The position numbers and the translations under genes were made by a program. A DNA stretch of 64,000 nucleotides from Leptasterias polaris (Eukaryota > Echinodermata > Asteroidea > Forcipulatida > Asteriidae), in assembly GCA_037783415.1 (NCBI GenBank), contig JAZGTN010000025.1, positions 1,550,001-1,614,000 on the forward strand, read 5' to 3'. The notes under the pieces were generated by a model. That model saw nothing but the letters and a program-made list of their open reading frames with translations. It had not been told where the DNA came from and did not search any database. Of the stretch, positions 43,489 to 55,400 are shown one piece after another (the stretch's first letter is position 1; each line of letters starts with the position of its first letter).

Positions 43489-46400
43489 ATGGACGAAGAA
43501 CTTGCCTCGATTGTGGAAGGCCCGATTTTGCACATTGTTGTGATTGGATTTCATCACAAAAAAGGTTGTCAGGTAAGTCATTCTCAATTCATCATCATGG
43601 ATTCATGATCATGAATATTTCAATTCAATTATTTTTAATTTAAATATTTAAATTAAAGACATTGTCTTCGAGGTAATATTTGGTGTTCAAACATTTGTAT
43701 TTTTAGTGGATAGCTTGCCGGCACCTAGCCCCATTTATAGTGCCAATACTCTGGACTTCCTCCGACCCTTGGCCCTACGCCCATGTACCTCCAGGAGGTG
43801 GGATAATTTTTCGAATATAAACTCACGTTTTTATGCCGAGATTTTTTCCCCAGTTGTCACTCATTGTATCCGATTTGTGGACAGCACATTAAAACGCCAT
43901 TGTGCGCGCTCGTTTTGATGTAATTTTGAAGAAATTCTGTGGCGTTACTGCCACCGATTTGACTGCCCGGCATCCATGATGTTTGCTTAGACCCAGTAAC
44001 TGGGGCGCTGTACTCCTTTTTTCGAAATTTTGACATCATCGGTCGTACTAGCGCCCCAGGTTATTAGTACGTCCCAATTCTCGATTCCCTGATATGGCAT
44101 CATTTTGAATAGGGTAGACACAAAAAATGCCTCAGAACGACCAAAATACCCAACCAAATTGCTTTAAAAACGCCTACTGGCTTCTTGATATGTCTAAGAT
44201 GCAACATCAGGTATTTAAATGTACTCACGATTTTGTTTTGTGCTGGAATTTTACGTTTTTGTCGAGCAGATCGATGAAAATGGTGGGCGATGTCTAGTAT
44301 CGCCCGAATTAATGGCCGCCACTGCCGTCGCGATGCATTCTGGGTAGTATATTTAGTCAACGACTTTGCAGCTAGTGCACAATAGTACGGCGATAATGTC
44401 AAAATTTCGAAAAAAAAAAGTACAGTGCCCCAGTTACTGGGTCTAGTACATGGTATAATTTATAAAGATGGTCATGGTGGAAAACTTCCCTTGAAATAGT
44501 TTTGCTTGAAATGCCATAGTTTTTAGGAAATGACTGAGTACAATATAAATACTATCCTGCAGGATATTATTCCGATGTTTGAAAAGAAGTCATTTCCTAA
44601 AAACTATGGCATTTCAAGCAAAACTATTTCAAGGGAAGTTTTCCACCATGACCATCTTTATAAATTATACCATGTACTAGACCCAGTAACTGGGGCGCTG
44701 TACTTCTTTTTTCGAAATTTTGACATTATCGCCGTACTATTGTGCACTAGCTGCAAACAGTCGTTGACTAAATATACTACCCAGAATGCATCGCGACGGC
44801 AGTGGCGGCCATTAATTCGGGCGATACTAGACATCGCCCACCATTTTCATCGATCTGCTCGACAAAAACGTAAAATTCCAGCACAAAACAAAATCGTGAG
44901 TACATTTAAATACCTGATGTTGCATCTTAGACATATCAAGAAGCCAGTAGGCGTTTTTAAAGCAATTTGGTTGGGTATTTTGGTCGTTCTGAGGCATTTT
45001 TTGTGTCTACCCTATTCAAAATGATGCCATATCAGGGAATCGAGAATTGGGACGTACTAATAACCTGGGGCGCTAGTACGACCGATGATGTCAAAATTTC
45101 GAAAAAAGGAGTACAGCGCCCCAGTTACTGGGTCTAATGTTTGCTAATGCGCATGCAGGCGGCGTTCACGAATTGCGCAGAAATTAAGACAGCGCGGTGT
45201 GCGCGGAGCCTTTTGCCTAGCTTCCAGCGCACACTGCTCTGTCTTTAGGCTACGCGCACACCGCGCTGTCTTAATTTTTGCGCAATGCGTGAACGCCGCC
45301 TGGAAGGCATTGCGCAAAAATTAAGACAGCGCGGTGTGCGCGGAGCCTTCTGCCTAGCTTCCAGCGCACACTGCGCTATCTTTAGGCTCCGCGCACACCC
45401 CGCTGTCTTAGTTTTTGTGCAATGCGTGAACGCCGCCTGCATGCGCATTAGCAAACAACATGGATGCCGGGCAGTCAAATCAGTGGCAGTAACGCCTCAG
45501 AAGTTCTTCAAAATTACACCAAAATGAGCGCGCACAATGGCGTTTTAATGTGCTGTCCACAAATCGGATACAATGAGTGACAACTGGGGAAAAAATCTCG
45601 GCATAAAAACGTGAGTTTATATTTGAAAAATTATCCCACCTCCTGGAGGTACATGCATGGGCGTAGGGCCAAGGATCGGAGGAAGTCCAGAGTATTGGCA
45701 CTATAAATGGGGCTAGCCGGCACCGGCTTTCTTTTATTAGTACTTTAGTAAACATCGTTAAGCCTGAAATTGTATAGCCCCACTTCTGTGGCAAAGGGCA
45801 AGGCTAGCTGAATTCTAGTGAGAGCGCTATACATTTTCTAGCCCCACTTCTGTGGCCAAGGCTAGCTGAATTCAGCTAGCCTTGGCCACAGAAGTGGGGC
45901 TAGAAAATGTATAGTGCTCTCACTGACAAATTTTTAAGTCCCAAAAATGAAAAAGGAAAAAACAGTCACTGCGCATGTCAGTGCTGGCCAAATTGACACT
46001 GCCATGAATTGAAATTGAATGTACCTTAAGCTGTCTTCTACACCAGTCTACACCCAGCTAATTTCTTCATAAAGCCCCGTTCATACTTCCTGGGAATGCG
46101 AATGCGAAGCGAGATTTGACGTCACAGGGCTGTTTTCTCTGCAAATGTTTCGCAGTAGTTGAGCACACCTCAACTTTTCTGAATTATTTGTTGCGAATTT
46201 GTGACATCAAAATTTGTAATGTCAAAATTTGTAATGTACTAGTATTACATTAGCATTTGCAGGAAGTATGAACCAGGTTTAACTTGTCAAATGCAAGGCG
46301 GTCTACCACCGCACCAGTAACAACACCAGTGGGCCAAAGCCACTAGACTCAAGCTGGTGTTTCTGGTCAGCAGAGTGTGGGTTTGAGTCCTGGTTATGAA

Positions 46401-49400
46401 ACTTGTGTCCTTGTGAGCAAGATATTTAACTATTATTGCTTGGTCCTTCGGATGGGACCTGAAGCTGTTGGTCCCATGTGTTTTGTGAATGCAGGTAAAA
46501 AAAGAACCTGGTACAATTGTTAAGAAAGGGGGTTTGCCCAGATATTTTCTGGTGTGGTTGGTTGCATATAATTATTAAACATTGTGTCAGTCCAGCTGGT
46601 GTCACATCAAAGTTGTAATGGGCTCTAATTCAAATAATTTGGGGGTGAACAAAGAAAATTTGACTAGAGCTGGATTTGAACCAACAACCTCCAGATTAAC
46701 ATGCCGGCGCTCGACCAAATGAGCTATTTGTTGGCAGTCTCCAAATCACATAGTTCAATATGATTTGATGTTTGATTATTCACACATATCAGTAAACTGA
46801 ACACACCTTCCTTGAAGACCAAAGCTACAAATCTTGTTCAATTAAGTGTATTTATTTTGGATTTCTGAACAGGTTGATTTCTCGTATCCATCATTGATAG
46901 AGGGCCACAGTAGCGACAGCCCTGAGTTACCTCCTGAATGGAAGCATCTGCCATGTCTTGCAGTACCAGATGGTGCGCACAATTACCTTGAAGGTACGGA
47001 GTGTGCAGCAGAAGACCTGGCACATAAAATTGGTTGTCGTTCTTTATACTTAACAATAGAGCATCCTGGCCGAGCAGTCTGGTGCACCTGACTCAAGCTA
47101 TGATATTGTCAGAGTTTGGGTTCGGGTCCCAGTCATGTGTCATTGAGAAAGATACTCAACTATGATTGCTCCTGACCTTCGGATGGGACGGCCATAGGTT
47201 CATAGGTCCCTTCTCATTGTGTATGTGTTCCGTCCCAACTATAGTTGCGACTGGTCCCAAGTTGAGTGTTGGGATCGCCCATAGAACTCTACAGGATAGC
47301 CTGTTCGTTTTCTAGGCCCCAAATATATTTTTGGATCCCCTCAAGTTTATCTTGATTTACAATGGTGCTCGTACATGACACACCGTAGTTTTTGAGGCAG
47401 ACCTCAAGAAAAACTTTATTACCCGTGTAACCCGTCTACGCCCCCGCTGCCAAGTGTGCCAGCAGCAAGCTAATATTGTACTATAGCCACACTGTACACA
47501 CTAGCACTGCAAACAACCGTGCAATGTGTATGAGAGTAGAGAGCTCTGATGCTGGCTCTGCTGGTACCCTGTTAATTACTACTGTCCCAACTATAGTTGG
47601 GACGCCCCAACTTTAACACTCAACTTGGGACCGGTCCCAACTTTAACACTCAACTTGGGACCAGTCCCAACTTTAACACTCAACTTGGGACCGGTCCCAA
47701 CTTTAACACTCAAGTTGGGACCGGTCCCAACTATAGTTGGTGCGATTGTTAAGTTGGGGCGGATTTAACCTTATGGAAATGTCACACGGGGCAATTTACA
47801 GGCAACCGGTTCCAGGCAATCTCCAAGAACAAAAAGGCATTCACATTTGAATGTTCACATAATTATTTGTCTTGGGTATTGTAAGACATTGTGTGAAGAA
47901 TGACTCATGAGCATGTGTTACCAAAGTGGTCCTGTAGCATGCACTGCAGTTGGTTGCCTAAAAGTTGCCTGTAAAATTTGCCTGGAGTGACAAAGCCCTT
48001 ACATTCTACTGCTTCTTTGCAATTGTTCAAGAAAGGATTTAAATCCAACCTATTTCCTCAATGATAACATGTTTGTTTTGTCACATCATAGTGATCGTGA
48101 TGGAATAGTAGTATAGAAGTGCCCCTGTGTATGTATTGGGCAGCATCATCTTTTAAACCCTAACAAGGTGCTACATATAAATGATCCACCGAAGTAGTTC
48201 ATCAATACGAACCCTTTTTACTCGCACTATCTGTACATATTTCCGCACTTGACGACATTTCTTGCTATTTTTAGTTGGACCCATGCACACCAAGCAGTGC
48301 ATCTTATCCTCACACTTGTGAGACTGCACTTCTCAGGAAGGAAGGAATGAAGAAGGGTTTTACAGGCCTAGAATTACATGAAGGCCAGGTAGGCCATGGC
48401 CTCTGTTGCCCCTGGTCTTGGCCTTGGTGCCCCTTCAAAAATTTTCCATAAACTTTAAGATTTTCCAATGGGTATGCCCTTTTGAAAATGGCAATGGCCT
48501 TGCCTGTTCAAAGCTGAAATTCCAGGCCTGGGGCCGATTTCACAAAGCACTAAGATTCATCTTAAGATGAGTTATCAGTATTACCATAGTGATTTGTATT
48601 GTGACATCACTCTTTGCTAAGCAACTGCGATGGATTTGCAGTTACGATGAATCTTAACTCTTTGTGAAATCGAGCCCTGGTTTTATAATTCAAACATAGC
48701 TCAATACCTGTCAGATTAAAGATCAGAGCTTTTAGGAGACCCATTAGGTGTGATAAAGCACTGCATAATAACTGTTTGTTTGCACCACTAGTATCTTTGT
48801 TGGCCATTTTTCCCACCTCTAACAATTTTTATTTTCTTTCGGAAGACACGATATACTTCCATTTACCAGGGAAAGGAGAGAACCGGAACACTGTATATGG
48901 CATTTCCTGCTACAGACAAATTGACACAAAGGTAAGAATAATAACTTTATCGGAGTGTCATAATGAAGTTGCCTGTAGGGTGACCTGCACTGAATAACAC
49001 CCCCATTGCAACCAATGGTAAAGGCTTAATATTAAAAAAATACTCTAAAAATAATTGAAGACTCGCAGCCTCTTGAAATCAAATCAGAAATATTTGCTGA
49101 AAAATAAACTTCTTTTTTCCCAAAATTTGTTGGTGGTTAGCTTTTAACCTTGAAAGACTCAGAGGACTCAATATTAAACAGTCAAAAATTTTATACAACA
49201 CCCATCGGCGGTCTTATAAACTGGCATTCAAGTTGTTGTGCGTGTTTGGCACTGGTCATGTCAACATGCCACATGTGGTGAGACACAGGGCAGAGTGCAC
49301 GTACACAGGCAACTGTTTCACAGAGTTCCTGTGGTCATGGTTTGGTGGTGCGGTCAAAAGGCACTGCAAGCAATGAACAGATTCACTCTTTGGACGGATT

Positions 49401-52400
49401 TGTGACTTATGCCTTTATCGAAGACCTGTTCCTTTCACATACCAGCCAAGATTTTCTAAATACAGATTATACTGCCTTGTCATGAGGCCTGTCATCTCTC
49501 TCCGGGATGCCCTCCGTTTGAATCCCTCCGTTTGACTGGTCAAGGGCCGATCATCGCCCGTTACATTATGGCTGTCCACTGACCTAATTGCTCTTCAAAA
49601 ACATGACCATAACAAAATATGAGCCATTAGTCTGTAAATGTCAATGAGAAAACGTCTTTTTTATATTGGTGTCCAAATCAAGTTTCAGTGATGAAACAAA
49701 TAATTAATGGCTAGAAGAAAAAAATGCTTTTGACTATCTCGCACGGGTAATGGGAAAAGGGTATTTAATCCCGATGTGAACTAGTTAATTTGAGGGAGGC
49801 CCATCCGATGTATAAAGCACCCCTGAGGGAGTAAACTGACCAAACTTGATCCTAAAAAAAAGGATCCATCTGTTTAAAACCTTTCACCTTTTTTGTGAAA
49901 AAAGAAAATGTTTTTACCAATAAATAGCCAACATTTCCGTGTAAAACAAGAAATGCATATGATCACCAGAGAAGGAAGTCATACATAATTACCCAACTTC
50001 CTGCTGTGGATATTTTTAGAACCAAGCGAGAAGTATGTGTCATTTACTGTGGATAGACAGGTTTTCCCCAGGTTTTTTCTAAACTATGGGGCATTCTGCG
50101 GCAAACATTTTGGGATGTTTGGCCGAAGCACGCTGAATTAAAGGGACATTGAGTCAAAAATTTGTCTCTTCAAAATGGCGGGCCGTGTTAATTCACGAAG
50201 TAAAAGAAAAACCACACAATTTCGAGGCATATTTGTGTGGATCATTATGTTCTACTTTAAAAAACATCTTTCTAACCATATGCATTTTATAACAAACGGT
50301 TTCAAACGCTTTGCATAGACCAAATCGCCCGATTTGAGGCAACATGTCCCTTTTTAAAAACAAGGTCTTCGGAATGTTTTCTACTATACTTGTTTATCTT
50401 GGTTTTAAAAGCCCTACTGTGAAACCTGGAGCATTCTATATGGTTTTATCTTGATGTTTTTTGTGAAAGTGCCATATTGAAAAATATTTAACAAAACATT
50501 TATTTATTTATATACAATGTATATTTGTTTACGTATCGGCTGAAATTTGCGCGTATTGGCCTGATGTGCTAGCTTGTGCATGGGGAAAAACCCTGATAGA
50601 AAAATTTTAAAAAAATAAAATCTTTACCATTTGGTGGTAAATGCTGGGGCTAATTTTATTGTTTTGGTTATTTTCAAAAATTTCTCTTCTGGTTTAGTCT
50701 TTGGGAGAAAAAAAGGAGAGTAACTCTTTGTATATAATGTAACGAAAATACAACTTGTGATTAATTTCTAGTAAACACACTTCATCTTAATATGGGTTTA
50801 AGTTATGCCCTTTATAAGACTTTGGGAAAGATGAGAAATTGGTATCCGAATCAACATGTATTTTAATGAAAGGAATTCATGGCAACATGTTAAAATAACT
50901 GCAGAATAACTAAAGTGAAAGGACTTATACACGTTTAATTAACCTGCGCCGAAAGTGGCTAAATGATTATGATTAGGAATAACATTTGTTCTAGTGGTTA
51001 ATGACCAATCAGAACAGAGCAATCGGCATCTTGTTGTGAGACGCTAGCTCCTTGAGATATTAACGCACGCCAAAAGCTATAAAAGACGAGCCATTTGAGA
51101 GCTCGTGGTTCAGTTGGTTCAGTTTGTGATTTGTTCTTGCCGCCGAGGAGCAGCTACATTGTAGACTGAGGAGCGCATGCCGCAACGCCTCAGCGTATTC
51201 AACAGCTGATGCACATTGGCGCTCTGTCTCAGTGTTTAGTTTACATTGTCTGTGCACGTATTAAACAGTTTGAACCTTGGAATAAAAGAGTCACTATACT
51301 CGTTTGAAGAACTCAACATGGTCTCTCGAATTCCTGCCTAAGTTCTCTCTTAGGGCCGTAATCAATTTAGGTACTTGATCCGGTAATTGTGCGCCCGTTA
51401 CAATAAATAAATAAAATTTGTATACACCCAGGACTGGGTGGGGGGGGGGGGGGGGGGGAATGGCACCCTCAGCTTCACCTTGGTGCCATTTGCCCCCTTG
51501 GGTGTACCAAACACCATGGACCCACCCCATCATAGCGTTCAATAATTGTATTTATCTAAATGGTGTCTGTAAATTGCCAACATTTCCTGCTGTAAAAATG
51601 ACACGAAACTGTTTTTAATTTCAGTTTTGGTTGGAATTGGCCTTAACTCCATTTGGTGGAATTATTTAAGAGGATCTTTCCTCAATTAACATTGTTCACT
51701 GTCTACATATTTAATCATTGTTTTACATGTTGTATGCTTTTGTTTTCTGTCTTTGTATGGCGATCATTTTATAAAGCTGTTCAGCACAAAAACGTGCTAA
51801 GCACAGAAGAATATTGCTAAGCAGACAGAGGTTTTCGGCCAAAATACTATTTTGTGACTTGTTCCCTGCTAATTGTTTACTTTGCAGAAAGTCTATTTTC
51901 TGCTTAAAGAACAACTTGAATGAAATTAACATTATTATTCTTTCGTTACAGAAAGGTAACGAGTGTGTAATGATTACTAACAATTGAATAAAACACAATG
52001 AATATGGTTTCATAATGTTAGAAAAAAACAACATGTTGATCAGCGCCACGCAGGGCAAAAATGCAGATGTAGTGAAATTCCATTAACAGCTGTTGCCTTC
52101 CCCTTTTGTGTAACTGTACTTGGAATGTCAACTGTGAACAATCACAATGGACTCTCTACTTTGGCTAGGAAGAGCCCAAAAACCCCAAGTGTTATATAAA
52201 GGCATTTATTTAACTTCTTTTGTGTATGCATAGAGCATACCCTAATCCTTTAATTGTTGTACATAGGCATATAAAAACCCATGGAGGCAAAGACTCTCAC
52301 ACTCTTCTCCAGCTTTCAAGAGAGACAAGTTAGCTCCTCATGTTATTAGCTAGTTATATCTTATTTAGGGTTAGTATTTAGATGGTCGTCCAAAGGCTGG

Positions 52401-55400
52401 TTGGGAACTGAATTGGCAGTAAACCACTCCTAGACAGCAACCTTCTGGCTTGAGGACACCATAGTCTTTTAGGTATTTTCTCTAGGCATAATTACTATAG
52501 ATAAGTTTGTAAATAAATTAAACCACATTATTTGACTGGAGTGTAACGGACCAGCGTAATAACATCGTTAACAAGAGGCCAGTTAGTCACCCAAGACGCA
52601 GAAGTAGGGTAAGAATAATTTAAAGTAACCATTCGCCCTATAACTGGTGATCCCGACGTGATTACCTGGTGAACTTTTAGTTCCTGTCAAAAATATTGAT
52701 AGTCTAGATCCAGCCAAGTATGTCGATCGTTTGCGTCGACAAATGTCGGAACTAAAACCACAATCTACAAGGCCTAATCAACGCACAAGTCATATTCATA
52801 CAGATTTACGTTCATGTACCCATGTGTTTGTACGCGTAGATTCTGTCAAGAAACCATTGCAACCACCTTACCAAGGCCCGTACCGTGTCATTGACAGAAA
52901 GAGTAAATTCTTTATAATCGAGAAAAGGGGCAAACAAGATTCAGTGAGCATTGATAGATTAAAGGTTGCTCATATTGACTCAGAGTCAATACCGACAACA
53001 ACCCCTAATGTTAAGAAACAACCACCAGCAACCAGTGCACCTGAAGTAAAACCCGAAAGAATAACTCGTTCTGGACGTCACGTTCAGTGGCCAAGTAGAT
53101 ATGTACATACTGTAGTAATTGATAGATGAAATTTTGTAATTAATTTCTGTGTATTATCGATCACTTTCTTGTGAAGTTGTGATCTTGGAAGGGGCTAGAT
53201 GTAGTGAAATTCCATTAACAGCTGTTGCCTTCCCCTTTTGTGTAACTGTACTTGGAATGTCAACTGTGAACAATCACAATGGACTCTCTACTTTGGCTAG
53301 GAAGAGCCCAAAAACCCCAAGTGTTATATAAAGGCATTTATTTAACTTCTTTTGTGTATGCATAGAGCATACCCTAATCCTTTAATTGTTGTACATAGGC
53401 ATATAAAAACCCATGGAGGCAAAGACTCTCACACTCTTCTCCAGCTTTCAAGAGAGACAAGTTAGCTCCTCATGTTATTAGCTAGTTATATCTTATTTAG
53501 GGTTAGTATTTAGATGGTCGTCCAAAGGCTGGTTGGGAACTGAATTGGCAGTAAACCACTCCTAGACAGCAACCTTCTGGCTTGAGGACACCATAGTCTT
53601 TTAGGTATTTTCTCTAGGCATAATTACTATAGATAAGTTTGTAAATAAATTAAACCACATTATTTGACTGGAGTGTAACGGACCAGCGTAATAACATCGT
53701 TAACAAGAGGCCAGTTAGTCACCCAAGACGCAGAAGTAGGGTAAGAATAATTTAAAGTAACCATTCGCCCTATACAGAGTTTTATGAAAAGCCCTTAAGC
53801 ACATGGGAATCAAAACAGCACTGTGATGTCACTCCAGACTTGATCCAAAATGGAAAATTCACAGCATCGAAGATAAACAATCTTCATCCAGTCTGTGTTG
53901 TGACTTAATTTACATCACAATACAGACTGGTTTTACGCTGGTTTTCTGAGGCACTTGTACTTCAGTGTTGATTTCACTTTTCATTTCTATGGGTTTTTGC
54001 TGGGTACCATGCAGGGCGCCGCCAGCGATAAGAATACTCTTGTTAAAATATAAAATGGGGGGGGGGGTAGTTTTTCCAGTTAAATTTCAACAAAATTACA
54101 GGGAGGAAAACTTTACACTTATGACCAAATAATAACTAAACACAAAATAACCAAGGATAAACAGTAAAGTTAGTTTGATTGATTTCGTTCAAGTTGATCT
54201 TCAAAACAGCTTTTATGTAATTGGGTCCAGGTTACATGAAGAAGACAGCGATGCGCTGTATTTGTGACTGCGTGAGGGAGCTGTGCGGAAAAGTTCATAA
54301 GAAAACAGTGCATTCTGAACCCCAAACACTTGTTTGGAAGAGCCCTCAATGCAAGCAAATAATGTAGTGCAATTAGAGGGCCAATCTTTCTTCAACAAAT
54401 GAAGGAAGTTCAACATTTATGGAATTATTTTCAATTTTGATTTGTACAGGACTTGATAAGTAAAGACAAGGAGTTCACTCGAGGCACAGTTCAGAAGAGT
54501 GTTTGTGTTCTAAGCAAACTGGTAAGAAATGAAATGCGGCATTCCCATCAACGAGTCAAAATAGTGTACATTTTAGTTTTAAATTGCTAGAAAATAGTTA
54601 GTACGACGATATCACTGTAGACGGACTTAATAATACAAACTGTGGAGTTTGTTTTTTTAGGTGTGAAATCTGAGCTTATGGACCTAATTTTTGCTATTTT
54701 GAGTCTCCAGAACCCCAATGTTACTTTAATTTCAACGATTGTCATCAATCTACAGAACTCAAAACCCGTTTACAATTTGGTCATGTACCATTTTCCAGAA
54801 TGTTTGCTTTGCATCGACAAAAACTCAAACCTCATTTTAATGTTGGTCTATTTTTCTTCAGTTGCTGTTATAAGTTTGGTTGGAAAGTTGTATCGTTCCT
54901 CGCCTTCCTCTTGTGGGACCCCGGTTCGAGTCCTGCCGGGGGCACTATATGGATTGGTTTTTCAGTCCCTACCTGATTGCAAGGGTTTTTCCTGGAATAA
55001 ATTTCTGGGGTTTTCCTCCCACATCTAAAACTGAAACTTCCGTCATTGTCTTCTCCCATTGGGTTCTTGGCCAGTGCGGTGATTAAGTTCACTTTACTGA
55101 GAGTCCTTGGCTTCACAACTAGAGTTAATAAATAAATAAAAATGAAATGAAATAAGTCTATAGAATTTCAACTCCCTTTGAAATGTATCTCTGATTTTAC
55201 TAGCCGCTGTACGGTTTAATTCAAGCCAAGTTGAAGCTCATTACTCATGCATACTTCAGCGAGAGAGACTTCTCAAAGACATCAATATTAATGGTAAGTC
55301 CACAGGCCTTGAGTTTTATCTTTGAGAGGGCAAGGCCATTGTCATTTTGCACAGGGCACTTCCATTGGAAAATCTTAAAGTCTATGGGAAACTTTTGAAG

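Larger units (their letters stand above)
52068..53774 (+). mobile_element. Internally deleted Ty3/gypsy-type LTR retrotransposon in AVL9 intron 3
   Basis: Two 575-bp LTRs (52068-52642 and 53200-53774) showed no difference in the stretches I compared. CAGA flanks the whole. A primer-binding-like ACTGGTGATCCCGACGTG follows the 5' LTR and a polypurine GGAAGGGGCTAGA precedes the 3' LTR. Between them only the end of pol remains. U3 carries TATATAAAGG. Gag, protease, reverse transcriptase and most of integrase are missing, so any movement would need help from a complete relative. Confidence 0.9.

Noticed and set aside
44530..45024. A 164-codon frame with an 88-residue segment mirrored at 44100-44402
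   Set aside because: The segment is duplicated only because it lies in both arms of a palindromic transposon. I recognise no protein domain. It is kept as a possible captured exon, not a gene.
46657..46735. A functional tRNA-Asn gene
   Set aside because: The GTT anticodon arm and B box are visible, but stem pairing and the 3' end are poor. A SINE head or tRNA pseudogene fits better.
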